Shown: positions 42,305 through 51,143 of the stretch, piece by piece | Layout of the letters: every line of letters starts with the position of its first letter | Numbering within the stretch: position 1 is the first letter of the stretch | NCBI GenBank assembly: GCA_964501315.1 | Contig: CAZCSO010000001.1 | Span: 114,268 to 178,267 of the forward strand | From: UBA5603 sp964501315 | GTDB taxonomy: Bacteria; Bacillota_I; Bacilli_A; Izemoplasmatales; Hujiaoplasmataceae | Length of the DNA stretch: 64,000 bases | Direction of reading: 5' to 3' | Position numbers and translations under genes: made by a program | The notes under the pieces: model-generated | Told to the model about the DNA's origin: nothing | The model's database searches: none | What the model saw: the letters and a program-made list of their open reading frames with translations, nothing else

Positions 42305-42634
42305 ATGAAACGATTAAAACTCATTTTTACCTTTCTAATGATTTTTTCACTCATGGCTTGTGATCACTACGAAAAACTTGATTATGAAATAGCGGGATAT
42401 CCGCTCTATTATCAAAGCCATGGCGCGTGTGAAATGTATGTTATGGAAATCATCTATGAAGACGATGACACTTTGGTTTACTTTGGATCATCTGGTTGTA
42501 CAACCGGACCGTATTATTATCTCAAAGCAAACAGTAAGATAATTTCCGTAAAGGAAGCCATGGATGAAGGCGTCATTTCGCTTGAGGATTGTCTTTCAGC
42601 GGACTTACCGTTTTTAATTGTGGAAGACAAATAG
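42305..42634 (+). CDS. Small lipoprotein, unknown
   Basis: This 109-residue protein has a signal peptide and lipobox (SLMAC, cysteine at about residue 19). The mature part contains three more cysteines (GACEM, GCTTG, EDCLS) and is Tyr-rich. No family is recognised. AGGGAGTGATGGT supports the ATG. It follows the glucanase by 47 bases without a strong terminator, so it may be co-transcribed. Confidence 0.72.
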   Translation: MKRLKLIFTFLMIFSLMACDHYEKLDYEIAGYPLYYQSHGACEMYVMEIIYEDDDTLVYFGSSGCTTGPYYYLKANSKIISVKEAMDEGVISLEDCLSADLPFLIVEDK

Positions 42635-42657
42635 TAATTCTTATTTAGGAGGCTATT

Positions 42658-42903
42658 ATGAAAGAGAGAATTAACCGATGCATTGATTGGTTCGAAGCCA
42701 AGTTCAGTTTTATCATTGATTTACTGGCTCTTTTAGGCGGTGCATTTTGTATTTTCTTGGCTATCTATGCATTTATTGCCATGATTGCCGGTGCGATGGA
42801 GGCGTTGGACATACTGGAATACGTTCTAATCCCTGGACTCATCGGATTCTTTGGGATCATCGTATTATTTGCACTCAGAATTACTCGAAAATTAACGAAA
42901 TAA
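42658..42903 (+). CDS. Two-span membrane protein, unknown
   Basis: This 81-residue protein has spans at about 17-41 and 51-72 separated by a short acidic loop and basic ends. Strong TAGGAGG site. It ends the glucanase group, followed by a terminator. Confidence 0.7.
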   Translation: MKERINRCIDWFEAKFSFIIDLLALLGGAFCIFLAIYAFIAMIAGAMEALDILEYVLIPGLIGFFGIIVLFALRITRKLTK

Positions 42904-42917
42904 ACATTAATAACTAA

Positions 42918-42942
42918 AAATCCGGTTTGACCGGATTTTTTT
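42918..42942 (+). terminator. Terminator
   Basis: AAATCCGG/CCGGATTT hairpin with a TTTGA loop and T-run. Confidence 0.88.
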
Positions 42943-42974
42943 CCGCTTTTAACCGGCCCATAAACCTATTAATT

Positions 42975-42983
42975 TGTTATAAT
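42975..42983 (+). promoter_or_regulatory. Extended -10 promoter of the MFS-ChrA pair
   Basis: TGTTATAAT is an extended -10 box, 34 bases ahead of the GTG start of the MFS gene. Confidence 0.55.
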
Positions 42984-43017
42984 AGAGACGATAACTACGG
43001 ATTAAGGAGCTACGATC

Positions 43018-44199
43018 GTGAAGAAAAAAGCATTGATTTTATTAATGGTTATTTACATCGCTTTTATTGCATTAGGACTGCCAGACGCTTTGTTGGGTTC
43101 GGCCTGGAGTAAAGTTAGAACAGATTTGAACGTAACGTTGGCGTCGTTGTCGGTCATGAGTTTTTTAGTCTATATCATGAGTTTTCTGGCGACCTTCAAT
43201 GCCCCAAGATTACTGCGACTGTTACAAACCAAATGGATTACGGTCGTCAGTATCACGTTTACGGGAGTGGCGTTGATTGTCATGAGTCAAGTGAATGCAT
43301 TTTGGCAAATGCTGTTCTTTGCAGTACCGCTGGGAGTCGGGGCGGGCGCCATCGACGTTTCGTTAAATCATTATTTGACCAAACATTACAAGGCAAGCCA
43401 TATGAATTACTTGCATTCGTTCTACGGTATTGGCGTGACGTTAGGCCCTTCGATTATGGCCTATACCCTCTCGAAGAATTCATGGCGATTAGGGTATATG
43501 ATAATCGGAAGTATCTTGTTGGTGATTGCATTGATTGTTTTGTTATCGTTTAAACTTTGGAATAAAGAAGAAAAGGATAACCGAGAAGAAGAACACGCAC
43601 ACGTATCGTTGAAAACGATGGTGAAATCCAAAGGCGCAATCAACTCGATTTTGATCTTTCTTGCGTATGTTCATATTGAGACATTGGGTGGCGTTTGGAT
43701 TGCGAGTTACTTCTTTATCGAAAAATCGGTATCGTACGCAACTGCAGCGTTGTTCACAACGACCTTCTATTTAGCGCTAACCATTGGACGGTTGTTAAGC
43801 GGGGTTTTGTCACCACGGCTACAGCCAAAACAAATGGTTCTGATGGGACAGATTATTATCGTTATTTCCAGTATATTACTCATAATAAATCCATTTGAAG
43901 GATTAGCGACCTACTTCGTCATCGCATTCTTGTATGGATTTGGGTGTGCGCCAATTTACCCCAATATGATGTATTTGAATAACGATTATTTTGAACGAAA
44001 AAAGATTTCGAAGATTATCAGCTTACAGATGGCTGTTGGCTATATCGGCTTTGGTGTACTGACACCACTGGCGGGTTTGGCTTTTGATAAGATTACGATA
44101 GCTATCTATCCTTATCTAGTACTGGCTGTCGGCATAGTGCTTTTAGGATTGACCTCACGTTATTTTGCGTTACGTCGAAGCGAACCCATCGTCGAATAA
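43018..44199 (+). CDS. MFS transporter (FucP-like)
   Basis: This 393-residue protein has about 12 spans and starts with GTG after AAGGAG (43004-43009). Residues such as GLPDALLGSAW in span 1 and VGAGAIDVSLNHYL in span 4 are typical of the FucP/sugar-MFS branch with few charged loops. The substrate is unknown; a sugar released by the glucanase upstream is possible. It is followed 9 bases later by a ChrA-type gene. Confidence 0.85.
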   Translation: MKKKALILLMVIYIAFIALGLPDALLGSAWSKVRTDLNVTLASLSVMSFLVYIMSFLATFNAPRLLRLLQTKWITVVSITFTGVALIVMSQVNAFWQMLFFAVPLGVGAGAIDVSLNHYLTKHYKASHMNYLHSFYGIGVTLGPSIMAYTLSKNSWRLGYMIIGSILLVIALIVLLSFKLWNKEEKDNREEEHAHVSLKTMVKSKGAINSILIFLAYVHIETLGGVWIASYFFIEKSVSYATAALFTTTFYLALTIGRLLSGVLSPRLQPKQMVLMGQIIIVISSILLIINPFEGLATYFVIAFLYGFGCAPIYPNMMYLNNDYFERKKISKIISLQMAVGYIGFGVLTPLAGLAFDKITIAIYPYLVLAVGIVLLGLTSRYFALRRSEPIVE

Positions 44200-44208
44200 G
44201 GAGACTTT

Positions 44209-45390
44209 ATGAAAGAGCACACCACCATCAAATGGCGTACCTTCTTAAAGGATGTCTTCATTTGTTCGTTAGGAGCTTATGGTGGCCCCGAAGCTCATTA
44301 CGGGGTATTCACCGATCAAATGGTTGTCAAAAAACAGTATTTGAATGAGAACGAATTGATCGAACTCATTGCCTTGACCGGCGTCTTGCCGGGACCCAGC
44401 AGCACCCAAACGTTGATTGCGATTGGGTATAAAGTGGGTGGGCCCATACTCGCTTTCTTAACGTTTCTTGTTTGGGCGTTACCTGCCATTGTGGTCATGA
44501 CGTTATTTTCTTTTTTATCGCAGTTATTTTCAGACGCTCATTGGGATTATCAATGGCTTCGCTATATCGGGCCCATGGCCGTCGGATTCATTGTTCTTGC
44601 ATCATTTCGTATTGGTAAAAAAGTAATAAAGAAGCCGATTCATGGAGTCTTGTTTCTAATGGGAGCCGTATTAACATATTTTTTTAGACAAGTATGGGTG
44701 TTCCCTACTTTATTGCTGGTGGGAGGGGTTGTAAGTGTTGCGCTATCCAAAACACCCGGTCTCTGGAATAAAATAACGGTAATACCGCCTTGGAAGTATT
44801 TTGTTATTTTTCTTGTGATTGCGATTGGCTCAACATTACTTAATCAATCTATTTCAAACCGACTTGTCTTTTTATTTACCCATTTCTTTCAATACGGCTA
44901 TTTGGTTATCGGTGGCGGGCAAGTCGTAGTTCCCTATATGTTTTCAGATTTGGTAGAAATCCATCAATTTATGTCATCCGAAGCATTTTTAATTGGATTT
45001 GGATTGGTTCAAGGCATACCGGGACCGATGTTCAGTTTCGCTGCGTATGCCGGCGGAATGGCGATGAACTCTTTTTCGAGTGTACCGCACGTGTTGGGAG
45101 GAATCCTATCGGGTATTGCCATCTTCTTACCAGGTATTTTATTAATCTTTTTTGTGTATCCAATCTGGAGTCAGGTTAAACAAATAAAAGCCATTCAACT
45201 GGCAATTCCCGGGATAACGTCGGTGGCGGCTGGATTGATTGCGACCTCAGCAGTTGTGTTAATGCAATCCAATGGGTTTTCACTCGATAATATCTTAGTG
45301 TTAATCGGAACGGTAGGGTTGTTATGGATTAAAAAAATACCAGCACCATTGATTGTGGTGCTGATGGTTATTCTCGGAATCATTTTATAA
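44209..45390 (+). CDS. ChrA-type (CHR family) transporter
   Basis: This 393-residue protein has two homologous halves (GGPEAHYGVFTDQMV...GVLPGPSSTQTLIAIGY and GGGQVVVPYMFSDLVEI...GLVQGIPGPMFSFAAYAGG), the duplicated CHR domain of chromate efflux proteins. Many members are annotated as chromate transporters without proof. GGAGAC lies ahead of the ATG. It ends at a terminator shared with convergent genes. Confidence 0.92.
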   Translation: MKEHTTIKWRTFLKDVFICSLGAYGGPEAHYGVFTDQMVVKKQYLNENELIELIALTGVLPGPSSTQTLIAIGYKVGGPILAFLTFLVWALPAIVVMTLFSFLSQLFSDAHWDYQWLRYIGPMAVGFIVLASFRIGKKVIKKPIHGVLFLMGAVLTYFFRQVWVFPTLLLVGGVVSVALSKTPGLWNKITVIPPWKYFVIFLVIAIGSTLLNQSISNRLVFLFTHFFQYGYLVIGGGQVVVPYMFSDLVEIHQFMSSEAFLIGFGLVQGIPGPMFSFAAYAGGMAMNSFSSVPHVLGGILSGIAIFLPGILLIFFVYPIWSQVKQIKAIQLAIPGITSVAAGLIATSAVVLMQSNGFSLDNILVLIGTVGLLWIKKIPAPLIVVLMVILGIIL

Positions 45391-45393
45391 AGA

Positions 45394-45429
45394 CAGGAAC
45401 TTGCTTTCGACAAGTTCCTGCTTTTTTTT
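45394..45429. terminator. Terminator between convergent genes
   Basis: CAGGAACTTG/CAAGTTCCTG, a 10-bp perfect stem with a CTTTCGA loop and eight T. Confidence 0.9.
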
Positions 45430-45769
45430 AGTTTTGGTTTGGAAACGGAATTGGATCGAATGAAAAGCCAATAGCTTCGTCAACCGATACCGCAAAACAC
45501 AGTCCACGAGCTTCGGTTGAAACACCGTATTTGGAGGTCATGGCCTTCATCAAGGATGTTTTTTGGTCTTCGAGACAAACAATCAGTAAGATGTCTTTTT
45601 CGGGATGAAGGGTGATTCCGAAAAATTTGGCTTTTTCTGTTGAAATCGAGCTTCTGCCATGGATAATCGTACCACCTCTGGCTCCTGCCTTTCTAGCTTC
45701 GGTCATGGCTTCGTAAGCAAAACCATGATTACAGATGAATAAGATTAATTCTTTAGATTGTGTTGTCAT
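45428..45769 (-). CDS. P-II-like regulatory protein 1
   Basis: This 113-residue protein has the beta-alpha-beta ferredoxin-like fold of P-II signal proteins (LILFICNHGFAYEAMTEARKAGARGGTIIHGRSS, then a T-loop-like segment and ILLIVCLEDQKTSLMKAMTSKYG). The frame extends to 45835, but ATG 45769 follows GGAGGAAAA. It is the last gene of a three-gene unit with another P-II-like gene and a DUF1538 protein, a recurrent arrangement, so it probably gates that transporter-like protein in response to a metabolite or ion. Confidence 0.87.
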   Translation of the reverse strand: MTTQSKELILFICNHGFAYEAMTEARKAGARGGTIIHGRSSISTEKAKFFGITLHPEKDILLIVCLEDQKTSLMKAMTSKYGVSTEARGLCFAVSVDEAIGFSFDPIPFPNQN

Positions 45770-45770
45770 T

Positions 45771-46106
45771 TTAGTTTTCCTCCGTTTCGGGTAATTGATG
45801 ATAAAGATACTGACTTCCCATTTTGGTAATGGCATTCATTGGTAAGGTGAACGCCACACCGTGACCTGATTTGAGAAAATCCAGTTCATTCTTAAGTCGT
45901 TCAAAAATTTTTTCGATGTCGTCATCGTCAACAATGCTTAAAATGAGATCTCGTTCCGCTTCTCCCAAGGAGAGCGCTTCAAGAATTTCGCTAGGCGCCG
46001 TTCCCAAAGCGGGAATGGTGGTTTGAAAATCAATTTTTTCACCACCGATGATGGCTGATACATCATCGGATAACGATTTAGGGACAATTGAGATGAATAA
46101 TTTCAT
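45771..46106 (-). CDS. P-II-like regulatory protein 2
   Basis: This 111-residue protein is shorter in motifs but has the same likely fold (MKLFISIVPKSLSDDVSAII, ERDLILSIVDDDDIEKIFERLKNEL). It is one base from the next gene and overlaps the DUF1538 stop by 4 nt. Its loop is acidic and unlike the uridylylated loop of GlnB. Confidence 0.75.
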   Translation of the reverse strand: MKLFISIVPKSLSDDVSAIIGGEKIDFQTTIPALGTAPSEILEALSLGEAERDLILSIVDDDDIEKIFERLKNELDFLKSGHGVAFTLPMNAITKMGSQYLYHQLPETEEN

Positions 46107-47590
46107 GATTTCTTTACCTCACTTAATTCAATAATTTCATCATCGGGTTCGACGACAATCATTTTTTTCAGTTTCATTTGATAACGTAATCCGAGCCATT
46201 GGATGGTAATAAGTGGCATCATTGCGACCAATGTGACGAGTCCGAAGGCATCAAGAAGGATGTTGGATCCATTAGCGATGGCAGCGCCAAGGGCGAAGGG
46301 GATTAAAAACGCCGAAGTCATTGCCCCTGATACGGCTCCGCCTGAATCAAATGCAATCGCAGCGAATATTTTAGGGGTTAGAAACGTTAATGCAATGACT
46401 AAAAGATATCCAGGAATTAGAAACCACCATAGGGAGATTCGATAGAGGATGCGGATCATCGACAAGCCAATCGCTAATCCAACAGCCAGTGAAAGTGATA
46501 CCATCATGAAGCGACGATTGATGGCACCCGCAGATACTGATTCGACTTGTCTATTTAAGGCAATAACGGAAGGTTCCGCAGTGACAATCGTAATCCCAAA
46601 TAGCATCCCAACGGGGATTAATACCCATTGAATGGATGTGTTTGCCAAATAATCACCTAAGTGCAATCCAAGATTAACCAGTCCAGCGTTTGCGCCAGTT
46701 AGAAACAAAACCAGACCAAGATACGTATAAACAAACGCGATAAAAATTTTGATAACCTTTGATCGTTTAAATTTGAACACGCAGAGGTGAAAGACTAAAA
46801 AGAAGAGGATAAAGGGTGAAATGGCAATGGCCATTTGCCCTACATACAACCAAAGGTACCCCCATAAAGATGTTGATGTATCGAAAATAGGCGTACTGGG
46901 ACGCTTGAAAAGCCCGAGCAATAAAACCGAGAGGATTGGCCCAATGGATGCCACACCAATCAAACCAAACGAGTCCTCCTCAGAAGCTCTGTCACCCCGC
47001 GCTTTGGATATACCAAGTCCGAGTGCCATGATAAAGGGGACCGCCATGGGACCTGTCGTTACTCCACCCGAATCGAACGCTAACGGAATAAATTCAGGAT
47101 TGAAGAAACTAACCATCATCGCAACCAAAAATAACAAACCATAACTGATAATAAACAACGTTCTTAATTTGATTTGGAAGAGAATTCGTAGCAGTCCGAG
47201 CATCAAGAATAACCCTACACCAAAAGCAACGGTGACAATTAAGACAGGTTCTAGAATCACACTCTTAATTTGATCCGATAGAACCCATAAAGCAGGTTCA
47301 GCAAGCGTAATCAGAAAACCAACCAAGAAGGCAATGAGAATAAAAAACCACAATCGTTTCTTTTGAACGATGTATTCGCCGATGGATTCGGCAATCGCCA
47401 TCGTTGATTGATAACTACCGATTGAAAACAACGTCAATCCAATGATTAACAAGCCATCACCAATAAAAAAATAGATCAGTAATGAAGTGGGGGTTTTTGT
47501 AATAAATGCCAGTAGAATGATAACAATGGAAATAGGCATCACGGCCATGACAGCGTCTTTTAATTTTTCTATCAGTATCTTTTTACCCAC
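46103..47590 (-). CDS. DUF1538 membrane protein
   Basis: This 495-residue protein has about 12-14 spans in two similar halves, each with an AFDSGG-V-(T/S)GxM motif (PLAFDSGGVTTGPMAVPF and AIAFDSGGAVSGAMTSAF), the signature of DUF1538. The family's substrate is unknown. The frame opens at 47614, but GTG 47590 sits just after GGGAGGTGAG and is the better start. Coupling to two P-II-like genes suggests a regulated transporter. Confidence 0.88.
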   Translation of the reverse strand: MGKKILIEKLKDAVMAVMPISIVIILLAFITKTPTSLLIYFFIGDGLLIIGLTLFSIGSYQSTMAIAESIGEYIVQKKRLWFFILIAFLVGFLITLAEPALWVLSDQIKSVILEPVLIVTVAFGVGLFLMLGLLRILFQIKLRTLFIISYGLLFLVAMMVSFFNPEFIPLAFDSGGVTTGPMAVPFIMALGLGISKARGDRASEEDSFGLIGVASIGPILSVLLLGLFKRPSTPIFDTSTSLWGYLWLYVGQMAIAISPFILFFLVFHLCVFKFKRSKVIKIFIAFVYTYLGLVLFLTGANAGLVNLGLHLGDYLANTSIQWVLIPVGMLFGITIVTAEPSVIALNRQVESVSAGAINRRFMMVSLSLAVGLAIGLSMIRILYRISLWWFLIPGYLLVIALTFLTPKIFAAIAFDSGGAVSGAMTSAFLIPFALGAAIANGSNILLDAFGLVTLVAMMPLITIQWLGLRYQMKLKKMIVVEPDDEIIELSEVKKS

Positions 47591-47741
47591 AGCCTCACCT
47601 CCCATATTAGTCATAGTCTACCTTATTTTTAGTTTTATTTCAATAACATCACAGAACATATCGTGAAACCTAACTTTGTTTGTCACAAAATAAAGAATAT
47701 TGATGACTCGAGGGTAGTATTATGGCAAAGGAGATGATTTT

Positions 47742-49415
47742 ATGCTAAAAAAAGGATGGCCAATCCTTTTTGTTTTCTTGTTTCTCATGCCAAGTATTCA
47801 ACGTGTATCTGCGGAGGTTTATTCACCACATTATTTACCTGGAGGTAAAAATTACCTCTGCAATGATAATTTTGAATATGACGTTGATCAGGTGGTAACC
47901 ATTGAGCCTTTTACTGTAAAAGCCAACGCTTATTATACGTTTGGTCTTCCTCGAGGATTATACGATCCAGGTGAAGTATCGATATCAATGACGTTTTTTT
48001 CAAACACGATGATGCTTGAGTCGATGGTGATTTCATCCGTCGATTTCGACATACAAATGGAAGAACCAGGGTATGCGTATTATACGTTTCAGTTACCTGC
48101 AACAGCAAATTACATGACCGTCGGCATTTCGGATAATAACAATTATTTACTGACAAACGGTGTTTTGGGTTTGATGCTGGAAGAAGGAGCTTCCTTTACA
48201 GGTTATGAGCCCTATGTCGAGGGGAGCCTCATTGATATCAACGGACCTTATTATCAAGGTGAAGGTATTATTATTGTCAACATTGATGATGCGTATACTT
48301 TAGAAGAAATTACACAACAAATCCACGTCATCGACGCCATCGACGGCGATGTATCGTCCAGCTTAATCGTTCAATCTGATCAATACTCGTCCCACAGTAA
48401 TCAAGTGGGAACGTATGAAATTGGGTATTCGGTTTCTGATTCAAGCGGGAATGAAACCACCTTTGAGTTGACCGTCAAGGTTGTTGATATAACCAATCCG
48501 GTTATTACGGGTCCTACCGAAATAAGCGTCATTTATCCGAATGTATTGACTTTGGAGGATATACTGGCGCAATTTCATGCCAGCGATAATGTGGATGGAG
48601 ATATCTCTTCTTCATTGATTGTTACCAGTGAAGATTATACTGAGAATTCCTCATTGCTCGGTTTTTATACGGTTTCCTTATCCATTGTGGATTCATCGGA
48701 AAATGAGTCGGAACATACCGTTGAGATTGTCCTCGTTGATCAAACCTATCCCAGTTTTACAGGGCCCGATCAATTTACAATCGGCTATGATTCAAACCTT
48801 TCGATGGAATACATTCTTTCTTCGCAATCCGTAATGGATGATTATGACTTGGATTTGTCCTCTCAAATTGTCATCGAACTGGATCAATTCACACCGAATA
48901 AACGAGATATCGGTCTTTATCCAATTGTGTTGTCGGCGGTCGATTCCAGCGGAAACAAGACCGAAAAGACAATTGAGATTCGAGTGACGGACTCGATTGG
49001 ACCGGTTGTCTATCTCGATACTTCGATTATCATGATTTATAATCAATCCATTTTATCGCTGTCGGACTTTGCGGGTATATTGATTCAATCGGGAGAATTA
49101 ATGAGCGGAATCAATTATCGAGTTCAGACATTATTTGATTCCTATAGTGATCATTCAACCATTCCAGGTGTATATCATCTTAAGTTAGAATATCAAGATA
49201 ACGATGGCAATATTGCCCTGTCCAAAGCCTTTGAAATAGTTGTTCAAGAAAAGAACAATTACAGTGATATCAGTTTTCCGGATACCCTTATTGATACCGA
49301 AAAACCTGAACAAAAATTCATACAAAAATATTGGCTATATTTTGCCGGAGGTGGGATTTTTATTCTTGCATTAATATCGAATGTGATATGGTTTTGTGTT
49401 TACCGAAAGAAATGA
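47742..49415 (+). CDS. Surface protein with repeated Ig-like (DUF5011-like) domains
   Basis: This 557-residue protein has a signal peptide (to about VSAEVYS), an N-terminal beta domain, then at least three repeats of about 85 residues, each with an L-V-D-x-T-x-P-x-x-x-G-P-x pattern (VDITNPVITGPTEISV, VDQTYPSFTGPDQFTI, VTDSIGPVVYL) and GxYxVxxSxxDSSGN ends. A C-terminal span followed by YRKK anchors it. Such repeats act as adhesive or spacer domains. AAAGGAG precedes the ATG. Confidence 0.86.
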   Translation: MLKKGWPILFVFLFLMPSIQRVSAEVYSPHYLPGGKNYLCNDNFEYDVDQVVTIEPFTVKANAYYTFGLPRGLYDPGEVSISMTFFSNTMMLESMVISSVDFDIQMEEPGYAYYTFQLPATANYMTVGISDNNNYLLTNGVLGLMLEEGASFTGYEPYVEGSLIDINGPYYQGEGIIIVNIDDAYTLEEITQQIHVIDAIDGDVSSSLIVQSDQYSSHSNQVGTYEIGYSVSDSSGNETTFELTVKVVDITNPVITGPTEISVIYPNVLTLEDILAQFHASDNVDGDISSSLIVTSEDYTENSSLLGFYTVSLSIVDSSENESEHTVEIVLVDQTYPSFTGPDQFTIGYDSNLSMEYILSSQSVMDDYDLDLSSQIVIELDQFTPNKRDIGLYPIVLSAVDSSGNKTEKTIEIRVTDSIGPVVYLDTSIIMIYNQSILSLSDFAGILIQSGELMSGINYRVQTLFDSYSDHSTIPGVYHLKLEYQDNDGNIALSKAFEIVVQEKNNYSDISFPDTLIDTEKPEQKFIQKYWLYFAGGGIFILALISNVIWFCVYRKK

Positions 49416-49433
49416 TTATCGTTTTCATCAAAG

Positions 49434-49457
49434 AAAGCGTTTTATTACGCTTTTTTT
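49434..49457 (+). terminator. Terminator before the hydrogenase operon
   Basis: AAAGCG/CGCTTT hairpin with an eight-base loop and a long T-run. Confidence 0.78.
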
Positions 49458-49472
49458 TATTTTCGTTTCATG

Positions 49473-49490
49473 TTATCATTATGGTGATAA
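49473..49490 (+). promoter_or_regulatory. Inverted repeat ahead of the hydrogenase operon
   Basis: TTATCA-TTATGG-TGATAA lies about 30 bases ahead of the first GTG start, in the expected promoter region. It could be an operator for a redox regulator; it does not match the TTGTGA-N6-TCACAA Rex consensus. Confidence 0.4.
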
Positions 49491-49518
49491 AGATTACAGA
49501 AGGGAGACATAAATATCT

Positions 49519-50001
49519 GTGGGCGCAAAAGTTCAGATTACTGAAGAAAAGCTTGCTCTACTGTCCGCATCAATGGAAAAAAATAAACTTAAACCGGGTC
49601 CATTGATGCCGACGCTTCACGATGCGCAAAAGATTTTCGGGTGCATACCGATTGAAATTCAGAAAATCATTGCCAAAGGGTTAAACGAAAGCATTGCCAA
49701 GATTAACGGAGTTGTCACATTTTATGGACAATTCTCAGTTGAACCTAAGGGTGAAACGATCATCAGCGTTTGTTTAGGTACTGCTTGTTACGTAAGAGGA
49801 GCTCAAGGATTGCTCGATGCATTTTCAGATGAATTGAAGTTGAAACCAGGCGAAACGTCAAAAGACGGTAAATATACCTTGCAATCGACTCGATGCATCG
49901 GTGCGTGTGGATTAGCACCGGTACTTACCATTAACAGTCAAGTACATGGCAACATGAACGTACAAAAAGCAAAAGAATTAATTCAACAACTGAAGGCTTA
50001 A
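49519..50001 (+). CDS. hydC: NuoE-like [2Fe-2S] subunit of the hydrogenase (HydC)
   Basis: This 160-residue protein has a helical N-terminus and a thioredoxin-like [2Fe-2S] domain with cysteines in SVCLGTACYVRG and STRCIGACGLAPV (C-x4-C and C-x3-C), as in NuoE and HydC. It passes electrons in the trimeric NAD-linked [FeFe] hydrogenase. It starts with GTG after AAGGGAGA, about 11 bases away, and lies first in a nine-gene operon with almost no gaps. Confidence 0.93.
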   Translation: MGAKVQITEEKLALLSASMEKNKLKPGPLMPTLHDAQKIFGCIPIEIQKIIAKGLNESIAKINGVVTFYGQFSVEPKGETIISVCLGTACYVRGAQGLLDAFSDELKLKPGETSKDGKYTLQSTRCIGACGLAPVLTINSQVHGNMNVQKAKELIQQLKA

Positions 50002-50003
50002 TT

Positions 50004-50384
50004 ATGAAACTTAATGACATTGTGAAGCAATTCGAGGCGATTGTATATACGCCGGATTGCTATCAACCAGAAAAAGAAATCACCCATGGTTTTTGCGCGG
50101 ACTTGATGAGCGATGCGTTGATGATTATGAACACTGTTCGTGACGAAACCATTTTAAACAATGCGGTTTTGATCACTGGATTAGCGACTAATCAATCGAT
50201 TCGTACAGCAGAGATGCTCGATATTTCGGTTGTGGTCTTGGTTCGTGGAAAAACCCCTGCATTACCCGTTATTGAATTGGCGAACGAAGCCAATATAACA
50301 CTCATCAAAACTGAATGGACGATGTTTAATTTTAGCGGAGCTTTGTATCAACAAGGTGTAAAGGGAATCGTCGCACGAAAATGA
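50004..50384 (+). CDS. DRTGG-domain protein 1
   Basis: This 126-residue protein has the beta-alpha DRTGG domain, recognised by AVLITGLATNQSIRTAEMLDISVVVLVRGKTPALPVIELANEANITLIKTEWTMF-type core (quoted features: LITGLATNQSIRTAE and NITLIKT). DRTGG domains accompany CBS domains and phosphotransacetylases; the ligand is unknown. It is 2 bases after hydC and overlaps the next gene by 4 nt. A paralogue lies two genes on. Confidence 0.82.
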   Translation: MKLNDIVKQFEAIVYTPDCYQPEKEITHGFCADLMSDALMIMNTVRDETILNNAVLITGLATNQSIRTAEMLDISVVVLVRGKTPALPVIELANEANITLIKTEWTMFNFSGALYQQGVKGIVARK

Positions 50385-50806
50385 GTGTGTTCAGAAAGCA
50401 TTATTCTATTGAACCGATGAACTTTGATTTAGCCGGCCAAATGTCGAGCGATTTGAAACGACATTTGAAGCAAATGAATCTTTCATTTGATTTAATCAAA
50501 CGTATCTCTGTGGCCGCTTACGAAGCTGAAATCAACATTGTCATTCATAGCATGGGCGGCTATGCGGATGTTTGGATTGACGACAACGAAGTCATATTGC
50601 AATTTATCGATTGTGGACCTGGAATTCCGGATATTGATTTGGCGTTGACTCCCGGATTTACCACAGCGAATGAATTGGTTCAACTTCATGGATTTGGAGC
50701 CGGCATGGGACTCAATAACATCTCAAGTTGTGCCGATGACATGCGCATTTTATCGGATTCGAATGGAACTGTCCTCAAACTGAAATTCTTCATAAAGGAG
50801 GATTGA
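50381..50806 (+). CDS. Anti-sigma-factor-like HATPase protein
   Basis: This 141-residue protein has a stand-alone GHKL ATP-binding domain like RsbW/SpoIIAB: N-box AAYEAEINIVIHS, G1 FIDCGPGIPD and G2 GFGAGMGLNNIS. It has no dimerisation/phosphoacceptor helix. In clostridial hydrogenase operons a gene of this type sits in the same place, so a regulatory or assembly role is likely. It is coupled to both neighbours. Confidence 0.86.
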   Translation: MSVFRKHYSIEPMNFDLAGQMSSDLKRHLKQMNLSFDLIKRISVAAYEAEINIVIHSMGGYADVWIDDNEVILQFIDCGPGIPDIDLALTPGFTTANELVQLHGFGAGMGLNNISSCADDMRILSDSNGTVLKLKFFIKED

Positions 50807-50810
50807 AATT

Positions 50811-51143
50811 GTGACCATTAGATCCCTAATGACCCCCGATTATTTAATGCTATCCGACGATTCATTGCTTGATAATGAATTTACGGGTGTCTATTCGGGC
50901 GATTTATTGAGCATGGTGCTCCATAAAGCGAAGACAGGAGCAATTTTAATTACGGTGTTGGCCAATATGAATACCTTGGCCGTTGCCTCTTTGCGAGAGT
51001 TTCCTGCAGTCATTATTACAGAAAATATGGATGTTTCGGAAGCTATGATTCAAAAGGCGAACGAAGAATCCATAGCACTGATCAAAACTGCGTTCTCTTC
51101 GCATGAAGTCATCATTGATTTTGCCAAGAGGAATCGGTTATGA
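50811..51143 (+). CDS. DRTGG-domain protein 2
   Basis: This 110-residue protein starts with GTG after AAAGGAGG. It carries GAILITVLANMNTLAVASLREFPAVIITENM and a C-terminal SIALIKTAFSSHE segment (each shown only in part by its key residues), which fit the DRTGG fold. It differs from the first copy in the binding loop, which suggests a different ligand or a heterodimer. It overlaps the PHP gene by 4 nt. Confidence 0.72.
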   Translation: MTIRSLMTPDYLMLSDDSLLDNEFTGVYSGDLLSMVLHKAKTGAILITVLANMNTLAVASLREFPAVIITENMDVSEAMIQKANEESIALIKTAFSSHEVIIDFAKRNRL

